In this document: piece by piece, positions 1-9,037 of the stretch
Numbering within the stretch: the stretch's first letter is position 1
Layout of the letters: the number at the start of each line of letters is the position of its first letter
Assembly (NCBI GenBank): GCA_018057705.1
Contig: JAGPDF010000014.1
Span: forward strand, 1-64,000
Direction: 5' to 3'
DNA from: Thermoanaerobaculia bacterium
GTDB taxonomy: Bacteria; Acidobacteriota; Thermoanaerobaculia; Multivoradales; JAGPDF01
DNA: 64,000 nucleotides
The notes under the pieces: generated by a model
Databases searched by the model: none
The model's input: only the letters and a program-made list of their open reading frames with translations
What the model was told of the DNA's origin: nothing
Program-made: the position numbers and the translations under genes

Positions 1-2
1 CG

Positions 3-1388
3 CGCGCCCAGCGCGACTCTGCCCTGACCAAGCTCGAGCAGGCCCAGCTTCCCAACGGCGGCTTCCCCTGGTTCGCCGGCGGACCGGCCTCGCCCTACAT
101 GACGCTCTATCTCATGGGCGGCATGGCTCGCGCGGCGGAGTTTGCGGTTCCGGTGCCGAAAGAGATGGTGCAGCGCGGATGGCAGTATCTCGCCCGCGAG
201 GCGAAGGAGGATTGGCTGCCGAGGGCGATCGCCGACGACTGCTGCTGGGAGCTGCTCACCTATCTCAACTACGTTGCGTCGTCCTATCCCGATCCCTCCT
301 GGACGGGCGATTTCCTCTCGGCGGACGACCGCCGGACGATCCTCGACTTCTCGTTCAAGCACTGGCGCGAGCACCAGCCGCTGCTCAAGCTGCAGCTCGC
401 CTCGACGCTCGAACGGATGGACCGGCACCAGGATGCGGTTCTGGTCCTCGCGAGCGTCATGGACTCGGCGCAGACGACGCGCGACGAGGGGACGTTCTGG
501 CAGCCCGAGGACCGCGCCTGGCTCTGGTACAACGACCGCATCGAGAGCCACGCCTGGGCGCTGCGTACCCTCATGGAAGTGACCCCCGCCGACCCGCGCC
601 GCGACGGGCTCGTGCAGTGGCTCTTCCTCAACAAGAAGCTCAATCACTGGAAGTCGACGCGCGCTACCGCCGAGGTCCTCTATTCGCTGGCGGCCTATCT
701 CAAGGCCACCGGCACGCTCGCGGTGCGCGAGGAGGCGACCGTGAAGGTCGCCAACCAGACGACGACCTTCGTCTTCGAGCCCGACAGCTTCACCGGCAAG
801 AAGAACCAGATCGTGGTTCCTGGAGGGAAGCTCGACGCCGAGCGGCGTCCGAAGGACGCTTCGGTCATCGTCGAGAAACAGACTCCGGGCCTCATGTTCG
901 CCTCGGCCACCTGGCACTTTTCGACCGAGGAGCTGCCGGCCGAATCGCGCAGCGACCTCTTCGGCGTCGAGCGCCGCTACTTCAAGCGCGTCAAAACCGG
1001 GAGCGAAGTGACGCTGCTGCCGATCGGCGGGGGAACCACCCTCGCCGTCGGCGATGAGGTCGAAGTTCAGCTGTCACTACGCGCCAAGGCGGCAGCGGAA
1101 TACGTACATCTGCGCGATCCCCGCCCGGCAGGGCTCGAGCCCGACCGGCCGGAGTCCGGCTGGAAGTGGGATCTCGGCATCTCGCGTTACGAAGAGACGC
1201 GCGACAGCGGTGCGAATTTCTTCTTCGAGAACCTGCCGGCCGGCGAGTACACCTTCAAGTACCGCCTGCGCGCCAACCTCGCCGGCGAGTTCCGGAGCGG
1301 CCCGGCCCAGGTGCAGTCGATCTACGCCCCGGAGTTCGTCGCCTACTCGGCGGGCGAACGGCTCGAGATCGAGGCCGCGCCGCGCTGA
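3..1388 (+). CDS. alpha-2-macroglobulin family protein, C-terminal part (5' truncated by window edge)
   Basis: The open frame runs in from the left edge, so only the last 461 residues are visible. Its opening stretch, with a PNGGFPWFAGG-type motif followed by an SPYMT helix, is typical of the alpha-alpha-toroid (thioester/complement-like) domain of bacterial alpha-2-macroglobulins. The rest matches the C-terminal receptor-binding-like beta domains, including the LRDPRPAG and NFFFENLPAGEYTFKYRLR stretches seen in that family. Such proteins are usually periplasmic or outer-membrane protease traps, often paired with PBP1C. The CXEQ thioester and signal peptide, if present, lie outside the window. 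It converges on the M14 carboxypeptidase with 9 bases between the stops. Confidence 0.8.
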   Translation, partial: RAQRDSALTKLEQAQLPNGGFPWFAGGPASPYMTLYLMGGMARAAEFAVPVPKEMVQRGWQYLAREAKEDWLPRAIADDCCWELLTYLNYVASSYPDPSWTGDFLSADDRRTILDFSFKHWREHQPLLKLQLASTLERMDRHQDAVLVLASVMDSAQTTRDEGTFWQPEDRAWLWYNDRIESHAWALRTLMEVTPADPRRDGLVQWLFLNKKLNHWKSTRATAEVLYSLAAYLKATGTLAVREEATVKVANQTTTFVFEPDSFTGKKNQIVVPGGKLDAERRPKDASVIVEKQTPGLMFASATWHFSTEELPAESRSDLFGVERRYFKRVKTGSEVTLLPIGGGTTLAVGDEVEVQLSLRAKAAAEYVHLRDPRPAGLEPDRPESGWKWDLGISRYEETRDSGANFFFENLPAGEYTFKYRLRANLAGEFRSGPAQVQSIYAPEFVAYSAGERLEIEAAPR

Positions 1389-1397
1389 CGCCGCCGG

Positions 1398-3881
1398 TCA
1401 AGGTGCCGAGGCGGACCACTGTCCGACGCCGCCGCTCTCGAAGCCGTCGGCAAAGAGCGCGGTCGGCGGCGGGAGGACCGCGCTGAGCACGATGTCGTCG
1501 AGATGCCAGCCGTCGAAGGTGGCCGAGACATCGGAGGTCAGCCGGAAACGCAGGCGGGCCTGACTGCTGCCGGCGAGAGCGGGGAGCGCGAGGTGGTTCG
1601 CCTCCCAGGTGACGTCGTGGTCCTCGCCGGCGGCCCGCGCGACCTCGGTCCAGCTCGTGCCGCCGTTGGTGGAGATCTCGACGCGGCCGTAGTCGTAGCC
1701 GTCCTCGAGGTCGTAGAGCTGCTTCCAGTCGAGAGCGACGTCGGTCGCCAGCGAGAGATCGAGCAGCGGCGAGGTGAGCGAGGTGTCGGCGAAGTTGCCG
1801 TAGGTCCCGCCGGGGCTGTCGGTCCACGAGTGCGTGGGGCTCGCGGCGCTCTCGGTCGTGCGGGCCCAGGGGCTCTGGGTGGTCCAGCCGGGGTTCGCGA
1901 CCTCGGCGTCGTCGGCGAGCACGCTGGTGATTGCGGGCAGCGCGAAGTCCTGCGTCACGGTGGCAAACGGTGCCGCGACGACTCCCGCAACTGTGCGCGG
2001 CGCATGTCCGGCGGCGCTCGCCCGGATGTCGTAGGTGCCCGGCGGCACCTGCAGCGAGTAGGCGCCGGTCCCCGGCGTCGTGGCGACGGCGAACGGGCCG
2101 ACGGTCACGGTCGCGGCGAGCGCCGCCGTCGTGCCGGCCTCGCGCACCACGCCTTCGACGAACGGCGCCGAACCCGGGTCGAGGACATCGAGGAAGTGCG
2201 CCGACACGGGGCCCCAGTCGCCGCCGGCATCCTGGCCGCGCACGTAGACGAGATGGCGGCCCGCAGCGAGAGCCGTGGTGTCGAGGGTCGCGCCCGCCAC
2301 CTCGATCGAGCTGTTGAAGAGGCCGTCGTCGGCCGAAAGCGCCACCGCAGCGGCACCGGGTTGCCAGGGGGCGAGGTCGAGGTAGGCCTCGGCGGCGCTC
2401 ACCGCCTGCACCGGCTCGCTGCCGTTGGCGTTCGAGAAGCGCGTGTCGTCGAGGGTGACGTGGAGCCCGGCCGGTTCGCCGGAAGCGACCACGGCTGGGG
2501 CCAGCGTCAGGTCGCGAGCCTCGGGCCCGCCGGGCGTCAGATAGGGTGTGCGCACGACTTTCGCGGCGTAACGCAGCGCCTGGAGATTCGCCGGCAGGAT
2601 GGTGTTCTCGAACGCGGAGCAGGCCTCGAAGAAGTTGCTGCCGAGCTCGAAGGTGAAGCCGGCGACGCCGAGGTCGCCGTAGGCGAAGTCGTCGGTGGTG
2701 CCGTCGGTGGGATAGAGGCCGATCGATTGTTCCGGCCAATGTCCGTTGAGGAAGGCGAAGCGGCGACCGAGGGTGGTGAGCGCAGCGGAGTTGTCGCTGG
2801 GTGTCGAGGTCGCTCCCCACGGCCAGAGCACGAGCTCGCCGAAGCTGTGGAGGTCGATGTAGACGCCGGTCGCGTCGTCGGGAGCGGCGCCGCCGGGATA
2901 ACTGTCGCCGCGCTGGTCTGGGAAATGGGCGCGCAGATAGTTCTGCACCGCCTGCACTTCGGGTTCCGAGGCCGGCTGAGGTCCGTGGTAGTCGAGAGCA
3001 CAGGGGCTCGAGCTCGAGCCGCCGCAGCAGTTCCACTGGAAAGCGAAGTTGCGGTTGAGGTCGGCGCCGCGGCTGGTGGAGTTGGCGCAGTAGTTGTTGT
3101 CGACGTTCTTGCGCCACGAGACTCCGGCCTCGGCCTGCTTGCGCCCGTCCGGGTTGGTCTGCAGCAGGAGATGGATCTCGTGCTGGTCGAGGAGCCAGGT
3201 GGCGTCGGCGTCGACACCATGGCCGCCGACCAACTGCTCGGCGAAGCGCAGCGCGAGCTCCGCCGTGGCGTACTCGCGGGCATGGATCGCCGCCGTTACG
3301 AAGAGCCGTGGCTTCGGGCCGGGAACCGCCGAGTTGGTGAGCGCCAGGACCATCATGTCGTAGCCGGCGGGGCCGCCCGCGGCCGCTTTGTCCCAGCTGT
3401 CGCCGGCATCGCTCCAGGTGGCGAGAGCCGGGTGGGCCGCGACCATCGTCTGCGCCGCAGCGAAGGTCTCCTCGACCGTGCGGTAGCAGGGAAAGCTCGG
3501 AATGCCGGCTTCGGGCGCCTCGCCCCGGGCGCGGGCCTCGGCGGCACGCCGGCCGCCCTCTTCGGCCTGGCGCAGGAGCGCCGTCCCCGCGGCATCGACC
3601 TCGACGTAGAAGCCGAGGCCGCGCAGACGATCGACGGTTTCGGGGTCGGCGAACAGGCGCAGGAGGTTCTGTTTGCGGTCGTAGCCGAAATGGTCGCCCC
3701 ACGAGGCGACCTCGCGCCGGGCTTCCTCGGTGCCGAACCAGGCGCGCACCATCCAGGGTCCGGAGCCGGTGAACGGATCGTCGGGAAGGCCGAGGCCGAA
3801 GGCGAGCGCGGCCTGGGCCGCGAGGAGGAAGAGGGCGATCAGCGGCAGGCGGCGGGAGAGATTCCGGACTTGGGTTTCCAC
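1398..3881 (-). CDS. secreted M14 zinc carboxypeptidase with C-terminal jelly-roll domain and DGFESG tag
   Basis: The protein has 827 residues from a GTG start, chosen because it puts a signal peptide (hydrophobic core about residues 12-28) at the N-terminus. The frame stays open further upstream but is low-complexity there. The M14 zinc ligands are visible: H200 and E203 (HAREY), H345 (DLHSF) and catalytic E412 (FTFELG). Residues about 560-620 look like a carboxypeptidase-regulatory-like beta domain (VEGVV... GTYDIRASAAGH). Residues about 650-800 resemble a MAM/choice-of-anchor jelly roll as in immune-inhibitor-A-type secreted peptidases (DGWHLDDI). The chain ends in FADGFESGxxxxWS, the tag shared with five other proteins here. 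It probably digests extracellular peptides. It lies 43 bases behind the sensor-domain gene, possibly in one transcript. Confidence 0.9.
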   Translation of the reverse strand: METQVRNLSRRLPLIALFLLAAQAALAFGLGLPDDPFTGSGPWMVRAWFGTEEARREVASWGDHFGYDRKQNLLRLFADPETVDRLRGLGFYVEVDAAGTALLRQAEEGGRRAAEARARGEAPEAGIPSFPCYRTVEETFAAAQTMVAAHPALATWSDAGDSWDKAAAGGPAGYDMMVLALTNSAVPGPKPRLFVTAAIHAREYATAELALRFAEQLVGGHGVDADATWLLDQHEIHLLLQTNPDGRKQAEAGVSWRKNVDNNYCANSTSRGADLNRNFAFQWNCCGGSSSSPCALDYHGPQPASEPEVQAVQNYLRAHFPDQRGDSYPGGAAPDDATGVYIDLHSFGELVLWPWGATSTPSDNSAALTTLGRRFAFLNGHWPEQSIGLYPTDGTTDDFAYGDLGVAGFTFELGSNFFEACSAFENTILPANLQALRYAAKVVRTPYLTPGGPEARDLTLAPAVVASGEPAGLHVTLDDTRFSNANGSEPVQAVSAAEAYLDLAPWQPGAAAVALSADDGLFNSSIEVAGATLDTTALAAGRHLVYVRGQDAGGDWGPVSAHFLDVLDPGSAPFVEGVVREAGTTAALAATVTVGPFAVATTPGTGAYSLQVPPGTYDIRASAAGHAPRTVAGVVAAPFATVTQDFALPAITSVLADDAEVANPGWTTQSPWARTTESAASPTHSWTDSPGGTYGNFADTSLTSPLLDLSLATDVALDWKQLYDLEDGYDYGRVEISTNGGTSWTEVARAAGEDHDVTWEANHLALPALAGSSQARLRFRLTSDVSATFDGWHLDDIVLSAVLPPPTALFADGFESGGVGQWSASAP

Positions 3882-3924
3882 AAAGGGAAGTATGAACCCC
3901 GCCCGCCGCGAGCGCCAGAACCGC

Positions 3925-4650
3925 TCAGGCGGCCGGCGTCGGCACCCCTGCCGGCTGCTGGACCGGCACCTCCAGGACCTCGCCCCCGGGCGCTCCGAGC
4001 GCGCTCGGCGCGCTCGGAGCGCCCGACCCGAGCATCCACTCCGCGAGGCGGGCCCAGAACCAGCCCATGCCGTTCTGCAGATGGAGGGCGACGAGGAGGC
4101 CAAGCACCCCGGCAATGCCGAACGGCAGGGTGCCGAGGAAGCTCTCCGGCTGCCAGAGGCCGATCCCGATATGGATCTCCTCCGGGTTCACCAGCCAGGC
4201 TACGGGCACGAGCACGAACGCCAGCGGCACGACGAGTGACACCAGCGAGACGACCCAGGTGGCGAGCGCGATGGGGAACTTGAAAAACAGGAAGGCCATC
4301 CCCTTCCAGAGCGCCGCAGAAGAGAGCAGAGCGCCGAGCCGGGGGAGCAGCCGGTCCGAGGCCGGGTGGGTCACCCGCTCCGGTACGTGGGCGCCGAGCA
4401 GGTGGATCGCGAGCTGCCGCTCGAGGCCAGCGGCACCCCAGGCGGCCAGGAAGGTGACGAGAAGCACCAAGAGACCGATCCAGATGATCGTGAGCGGCAC
4501 CCCGGCCGAGATTCCGACCGTCAACCCGACGAAATAGGCGAGGCCGAGCGGGAACCCGAGCCAGAGGTAGAGGAGGCTGCCGTAAGTCCGCGGCCGCACC
4601 GCGACGGTGAAGAAATCGGTCCAGGAGAGCTGCCGGGTCGCGCTGTTCAT
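3925..4650 (-). CDS. membrane protein with sensor domain (PF13796-like)
   Basis: A 241-residue integral membrane protein. ATG at 4650 is preferred over GTG at 4659 because a GAGGTGA ribosome site sits about 8 bases upstream. The pattern (RTYGSLLYLWLGFPLGLAYF, then GLERQLAIHLLG, then a second hydrophobic pair near PIALATWVV and LVPVAWL) matches the four-helix Sensor domain that usually precedes actinobacterial-type histidine kinases. Here it stands alone with no kinase domain. A fifth hydrophobic stretch (TLPFGIAGVLGLLVALHL) follows, then a low-complexity Ala/Pro/Gly tail whose DNA holds a large inverted repeat. What it senses is unknown. The M14 peptidase gene follows on the same strand. Confidence 0.75.
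   Translation of the reverse strand: MNSATRQLSWTDFFTVAVRPRTYGSLLYLWLGFPLGLAYFVGLTVGISAGVPLTIIWIGLLVLLVTFLAAWGAAGLERQLAIHLLGAHVPERVTHPASDRLLPRLGALLSSAALWKGMAFLFFKFPIALATWVVSLVSLVVPLAFVLVPVAWLVNPEEIHIGIGLWQPESFLGTLPFGIAGVLGLLVALHLQNGMGWFWARLAEWMLGSGAPSAPSALGAPGGEVLEVPVQQPAGVPTPAA
3988..4024. repeat. 15-bp perfect inverted repeat inside the sensor gene's 3' end
   Basis: Arms 3988-4002 and 4010-4024 are perfect reverse complements (GGGCGCTCCGAGCGC) with a 7-base loop. The repeat encodes the low-complexity GAPSAPSALGAPG segment near the end of the sensor-domain protein. There is no T-run, so it is not an obvious terminator. It could reduce read-through into the M14 gene or stabilise mRNA, or be a chance product of the high-GC repeat. 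Confidence 0.6.
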
Positions 4651-4877
4651 GACGATCACCTCAGACCGTCCTACGACGGACGCGTCTGGCGGTTTCGCTT
4701 GCCGCGCGGCCGGCAGGTCGCCGTCAGCCTGTAATAGGCCGCGATCGGCTTACCCTGGAGGGCGTGGGCTGGAAGCGCCAGTCTCGGACACCCTCCAAGG
4801 CAGACCCGCCTCGCTTGGGGGCCCGGCCGAACGGGTAGCACGGACGATCTTTCCTTTCCCGTAGAATCCCGGATGCC

Positions 4878-5858
4878 ATGAAAAAAGCCCAACATGTAGC
4901 CGTCACCGGCGCCGCCGGGAACATCGGATACGCGCTCCTCTTCCGCATCGCCGCGGGCGATCTCTTCGGACCGGACCAGCCGGTCGTCCTGCACCTCATC
5001 GAGATCGCGCCGGCCCTGCCGGCGCTCGAGGGGGTGGCGATGGAGCTCCGCGACTGCGCCTTCCCGTTGCTCGACGGGATCGTCGCCACGGCGGACATCG
5101 AAGAGGGCTTCAGCGACGTCGACGCCGCTTTCCTGGTCGGCGCGCGGCCGCGCGGTCCGGGGATGGAGAGGAAGGACCTGCTCTCCGCCAACGGCGCCAT
5201 CTTCGGGCCGCAGGGCAAGGCCATCGCCGCACGCGCCGCGCGCGATGTGCGCGTGCTGGTGGTCGGGAATCCGGCCAACACGAACTGCCTGATCGCGGCC
5301 TCGAACGCCCACGGTCTCGATCGCCGGCAGTTCCATGCCATGACGCGCCTCGACCACAACCGGGCGCTGTCGCAGCTCGGCGAGAAGTGCGGCGCGCATG
5401 TCAACGACATCCGCCGGATGACGATCTGGGGCAACCACTCCTCGACCCAGTACCCCGACCTCGCAAATTGCACCGTGGGCGGGAAGCCGGCGCTCGGGCT
5501 GGTCGAAGAGAGCTGGTATCGCGAGACCTTCATCCCGACCGTGCAGCAGCGCGGGGCCGCGATCATCAAGGCGCGCGGCGCCTCCTCGGCGGCCTCCGCC
5601 GCCTCGTCGGCGCTCGACCACATGCGCGACTGGGTGCGCGGCAGCGCGGCCGGCGACTGGGTGTCGATGGCGGTGCCGTCGGACGGCAGCTACGGCATCC
5701 CGGAAGGAGTCGTCTACTCCTACCCCTGCGTCTGTAAGGGCGGCGACTACGAGATCGTGCAGGGCCTGGCGATCGACGAGTGGAGTCGCGGCAAAATGGA
5801 CGCCAGCGATCGCGAGCTGCGCGAGGAGCGCCAGGCGGTCGAGGAGCTGCTCGGCTGA
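4878..5858 (+). CDS. mdh: malate dehydrogenase, cytosolic-type (NAD(P)-dependent)
   Basis: This 326-residue enzyme interconverts malate and oxaloacetate in the TCA cycle. The nucleotide-binding loop GAAGNIG is at residues 11-17. The substrate-binding arginines lie in [20 protein letters not shown] follows, then the RLDHNRA segment, and the catalytic histidine is in IWGNHS near residue 188. These are the hallmarks of the TIGR01759-type (group 2) malate dehydrogenases rather than lactate-dehydrogenase-like ones. Length matches the family. A TAGAAT -10-like hexamer (4862-4867) lies only ten bases before the ATG and there is no clear ribosome site, so the message may be leaderless. An intrinsic terminator follows the stop. 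Confidence 0.95.
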   Translation: MKKAQHVAVTGAAGNIGYALLFRIAAGDLFGPDQPVVLHLIEIAPALPALEGVAMELRDCAFPLLDGIVATADIEEGFSDVDAAFLVGARPRGPGMERKDLLSANGAIFGPQGKAIAARAARDVRVLVVGNPANTNCLIAASNAHGLDRRQFHAMTRLDHNRALSQLGEKCGAHVNDIRRMTIWGNHSSTQYPDLANCTVGGKPALGLVEESWYRETFIPTVQQRGAAIIKARGASSAASAASSALDHMRDWVRGSAAGDWVSMAVPSDGSYGIPEGVVYSYPCVCKGGDYEIVQGLAIDEWSRGKMDASDRELREERQAVEELLG

Positions 5859-5863
5859 GCCTG

Positions 5864-5885
5864 CCGGCCTGCGGGCCGCGTTTTT
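5864..5885 (+). terminator. intrinsic terminator after mdh
   Basis: A GC stem CGGCC (5865-5869) / GGCCG (5874-5878) with a 4-base loop is followed two bases later by five T residues (5881-5885). It starts six bases after the mdh stop. The stem is short, but this is the only hairpin plus T-run noticed in the window. The T-run overlaps the -35 of the next promoter. Confidence 0.5.
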
Positions 5886-5912
5886 GTCAAAACAGCATTT
5901 TTCCGCTAGACT
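5884..5912 (+). promoter_or_regulatory. sigma-70-type promoter for the IPTL-CTERM gene
   Basis: TTGTCA (5884-5889), a 17-base spacer and TAGACT (5907-5912) match the housekeeping consensus at 5/6 and 4/6 positions. The predicted transcription start falls at about 5919, exactly on the GTG start of the next gene, which would make a leaderless message. Confidence 0.5.
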
Positions 5913-5918
5913 CGCGAC

Positions 5919-6488
5919 GTGCGCGGGCGACTCGGGACTTCTTCCGGCAGGGCTTCGGCGGGCGCGGTCGCGCTCGCCGGCTGCTGCCTGCTGAGTCTCC
6001 TGCACGCTCCTGCAGCGGCGGAAGCGACGGCAGCGCCCGGTTCGCCGGCCTCCCTGAACGGGCCCGGCAGCCTGCTCGAGATGCGGCTGGCGCTCGGCGA
6101 TCTGACCCTCGGCGCGTCCACCGGCTGCTCGGTCGCCTACACGCTCCAGGTGCTCACCGAGGTGGCTCCGGGGAGCGACGACTTCGAGCTCCAGGTCTTC
6201 GATGATGGCGCCCTGACGCAGATCGTGGCGCTCAGCGCACCCTCGGACGGCCTCCTCCACAACCTCTCGGGGACGATCGTGCTCGGCCAGCCGGTCTCGC
6301 AGGCGAGCCCCGGGATCGGCGTCTATCTGGTCGACTCCGGGACGATTCTCGATTTCGTCGATCCGGTGCCGGTGACCTGCGGCGCCGTTGAGATCCCCAC
6401 GCTGGGGTCGGTCGGCGCCTGGATCCTGGGCGGACTGCTCATGGCCAGCGCCTTCGCGGTCCTGCGCCGGCCGCGCCGCACCTTCTAG
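5919..6488 (+). CDS. IPTL-CTERM sorting-domain surface protein
   Basis: A 189-residue exported protein from a GTG start. The N-terminal hydrophobic stretch (GAVALAGCCLLSLLHAPAAA) is a signal peptide, possibly a lipobox. The middle is a small beta-rich domain with two cysteines (GCSVAYT and VTCGAVE). The C-terminus is a textbook IPTL-CTERM signal (TIGR04174): IPTLGSVGAW, a transmembrane helix (ILGGLLMASAFAVL) and a basic tail RRPRRTF. Such tails are thought to direct processing at the cell envelope by a dedicated protease. No exosortase-like gene lies in this window. Its function is unknown. Confidence 0.85.
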   Translation: MRGRLGTSSGRASAGAVALAGCCLLSLLHAPAAAEATAAPGSPASLNGPGSLLEMRLALGDLTLGASTGCSVAYTLQVLTEVAPGSDDFELQVFDDGALTQIVALSAPSDGLLHNLSGTIVLGQPVSQASPGIGVYLVDSGTILDFVDPVPVTCGAVEIPTLGSVGAWILGGLLMASAFAVLRRPRRTF

Positions 6489-6530
6489 CTTCAGCCCAGC
6501 TTCAGGCCGAGCCGTTTTGCTCGCCAGATT

Positions 6531-9017
6531 TCAGATGCCCGCGCGCTCGCAGGCGGCCTCGATCCGCCGCGGCCGGTAGCCGATCGCGCGCAAGCGCTCG
6601 ATGATCGCGCGGGCCTCCCCGGCGCGCCGGTCGGCGAGGAGGAGCATCGCGTACGCTGCCTGGAACCCCGGATTGGAGTCCGGGCCGGAGAACTCGACGA
6701 GCAGCGTTGCGGCGCGCCGACGCAACACTGCCGCCTCGGCGCTGCGCCCGTCGAGCTCGGCGATCGCGGCCGCACCGGTGAGGGACTCGCCGAGCCGCGC
6801 GACGATCGTCTCGTCGTCCGGCCTCTCGCGAGCCAGCTCATCGAGCAGGGCGAGAGAGCGCTCGTTCTCCCGTCGCGCCCGGCCGATCTCTCCTGCGGTG
6901 AGCGCGACGACGCCCAGGCGGAAGTGCGTGACCGCGAGCATCCGGTTCCACGTGCGGTGCGCGGGGTCGAGACGGCGGAGCTCTTCGAGACCGAGGCGAC
7001 CCTGTTCGAGCTCGGCGATCGCGCCGGTCGGGTCGCCGACGTCGGCCAGGATCCAGCCGAGATTGAGGTGAGCCACGGCGGCGCTGCGGGCCCAGTCGCT
7101 GTTCTGCGGGTCGAGCCCGGCCAGTCGAACGAAGGTCTGCAATGCGAGCCGCTGCTGCACGGCGGCCTCCTCCGGTTGGCCCATCGAGAGCAGAAGGCGG
7201 GCCAGGAAGTCGCGCGCCGTGGCAAGGTCGTTGTGGGCCACGGGATCGTCGTTCTCTCGCGCCAGCCGCTCGAGCAGGAGGAGATTCTCGCGCCGCGCCG
7301 CGGTCGCTTCCGACAGCCGCCCCGACTCCTCGAGCGCCGAGCTCAACCAGGCGAGCGTCGTCGCGAGCTCCGAGACCGTCGCCGACTCGGCGGCGGTGTC
7401 GGCCGCAGCCGCGTGTGCCGCGAGCAGGCGCCGCAGATGGCTCTCGCCCTCGACGAAGCGCGCGATCGCTTCGTCCGGTCGGCCCAGCGCTTTGAGTCCG
7501 ACGCCGGTGTCGCTCAGAGTGGCAGCGAGGAGACGCTCGAACTGCGGCTCGTCGGGAGCGAGCTCCACCGCGAGCCGCGCTGCGGACAGGGCCTCCGCGA
7601 AGGACTCGTAGGCCCTTTCCGGGGAGTCGAGATCGTTCCAGATGGCTGCGACCATCGTCGCTGCGAGCGCCCGCGCCTTTTCGTGCGCGGCCTGCGGGTG
7701 GTCGCTGGCGAGAATCCTCGCGAGCGCGAGGGCGCGCCCGGCGACCTGGCGGGCCGGCTCGAGCGCACCCTGGGCGAAGCGCACTTCGGCGACCTGCCGC
7801 AGCGCTTCGATGCGTCGCTCGAGCTCGAGGGGCGAGAGCTCACTCTCGGGCACGGCCTCGAAATGCTCCAGGGCTCGATCCCCGACGGCATCGAGGAGGT
7901 CGAGTCTTCCGACCTTCTCCAGTTTCGGACGGAGATCTTCGAGCATGAATCCGATGAGATCCTCGGCCTGCCCCTGACGGCGCTCGGCTTCGCGCCTCGC
8001 CCGGCGCGCCTCGAAGGCGAGAAAAGAGACCACCACCAGCCCGACGATCAGGCTCGCGACGCCCGTGGCGCCGGCTGCGATCCACCGCCGCCGGCGCGCC
8101 AGACGTGCCGGCTTGTCGATCAGCCCGGCGAGGCGCTGGGCGGCCTCTGCGGCGGTGGGGCGGGCGCTGGGCTCGAAGCTCTTGGCCTCTTCGATCAGCC
8201 GCGCCAACTCGGGGTCGAGTCCGGTCACGAGCTCCGTACGCCCGCGCTGCACGGCCTTCAGGAGATCGGCGAGGGGGGCGTCTGCATAGGCGGGTCGGCC
8301 GGTGAAGAGCTCCTGGAGCAGGATGCCGAACGAGAACAGGTCGCTCGCCGTGGAGACCGACCGTCCCAGCGCCTGCTCGGGGCTCATGTACTGCAGCGTT
8401 CCGACGATGGTGCCGAAGCGGGTCTGAAACTCGGGCAGGGCGAGCGTCGCGTCGTCGCGCTGGGCTTCGGCATTGCGGAGATAGGCGGCCGACGGGTCGT
8501 CCGCGTCGGTCTCTCCCGGCGAGCTCCGGTGGAGGAAGTCGGACTCGGCCACCCGGGCGATGCCGAAGTCGAGAATCCGGACCCGGTCGCCCTGGGCCAC
8601 CATGACGTTCTCGGCCTTGAGGTCGCGATGGATCACCTTCGCGTGATGCGCCGCCTGAAGGCCATCGGCAATCTGTCGGGAGATGGCCAGCAGACGCTCG
8701 AAGGAGGGTCGCTGACGCATCAGTTGGCGAAGGGTCTGGCCCTCCACGTATTCGAGAACGAGGTAGTCCGCGCCCTCCTCTTCGATCAGGTCGTGGATCT
8801 GGCAGATCGACGGATGACCGAGCTTCGAGAGCAGGCGGGCCTCGCGCAGGAACCGGGCCTTGCCTTCGCGATCGAGAAGCTGGCTCGAGCGCAGCGTCTT
8901 GACGGCGACGCGGCGCTGGAGCTTCTCGTCGTAGCCGAGATAGACCTCGCCCATGCCGCCCTCTCCGATCGGGCGCTCGATCCGGATGCTGCCGATCTGG
9001 CGACCGACGAACGACAT
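6531..9017 (-). CDS. transmembrane serine/threonine protein kinase with C-terminal TPR repeats
   Basis: An 828-residue receptor-like kinase. The ATG at 9017 starts exactly ahead of the kinase fold (residues about 10-270): glycine loop GEGGMGEVY at 18-26, ATP-binding lysine K40 in VAVK, catalytic HRDLKAEN, DFGIA and the MSPEQ activation-segment end. All active-site residues are present. One transmembrane helix (WIAAGATGVASLIVGLVVVSFLAF) follows the kinase domain, and the remaining 500 residues are helical TPR-like repeats on the other side of the membrane. This architecture (Hanks kinase, one helix, periplasmic TPRs) is common in Acidobacteriota. The gene starts 20 bases after the lipocalin stop, so it may be read from the export operon. 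Confidence 0.9.
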   Translation of the reverse strand: MSFVGRQIGSIRIERPIGEGGMGEVYLGYDEKLQRRVAVKTLRSSQLLDREGKARFLREARLLSKLGHPSICQIHDLIEEEGADYLVLEYVEGQTLRQLMRQRPSFERLLAISRQIADGLQAAHHAKVIHRDLKAENVMVAQGDRVRILDFGIARVAESDFLHRSSPGETDADDPSAAYLRNAEAQRDDATLALPEFQTRFGTIVGTLQYMSPEQALGRSVSTASDLFSFGILLQELFTGRPAYADAPLADLLKAVQRGRTELVTGLDPELARLIEEAKSFEPSARPTAAEAAQRLAGLIDKPARLARRRRWIAAGATGVASLIVGLVVVSFLAFEARRARREAERRQGQAEDLIGFMLEDLRPKLEKVGRLDLLDAVGDRALEHFEAVPESELSPLELERRIEALRQVAEVRFAQGALEPARQVAGRALALARILASDHPQAAHEKARALAATMVAAIWNDLDSPERAYESFAEALSAARLAVELAPDEPQFERLLAATLSDTGVGLKALGRPDEAIARFVEGESHLRRLLAAHAAAADTAAESATVSELATTLAWLSSALEESGRLSEATAARRENLLLLERLARENDDPVAHNDLATARDFLARLLLSMGQPEEAAVQQRLALQTFVRLAGLDPQNSDWARSAAVAHLNLGWILADVGDPTGAIAELEQGRLGLEELRRLDPAHRTWNRMLAVTHFRLGVVALTAGEIGRARRENERSLALLDELARERPDDETIVARLGESLTGAAAIAELDGRSAEAAVLRRRAATLLVEFSGPDSNPGFQAAYAMLLLADRRAGEARAIIERLRAIGYRPRRIEAACERAGI

Positions 9018-9037
9018 GGTTGCGCGGCAGTCTAGCC

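Noticed and set aside
3882-3945. ECF-like element upstream of the tagged M14 peptidase
   Set aside because: AGAACC occurs near 3917, but no GACA lies 19 bases beyond, so this tagged gene seems not to have the element. It may be read from the sensor gene promoter.
1503-4283. Very long plus-strand open frame (926 codons) opposite the M14 and sensor genes
   Set aside because: The translation is Arg/Gly/Val low-complexity with no family match, whereas the minus strand encodes recognisable catalytic motifs. It is a high-GC antisense shadow.
4651-4877. tRNA or small RNA in the gap before mdh
   Set aside because: No T-loop (GGTTCGAAT-like) sequence or cloverleaf arms could be found; only short GC hairpins such as CCGTC-CTAC-GACGG.
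5885-5913. TGTC upstream of the IPTL gene as another copy of the ECF-like element
   Set aside because: The base 19 positions downstream is not CG; CGCTAG occurs at 15. The same bases make a better sigma-70 promoter.
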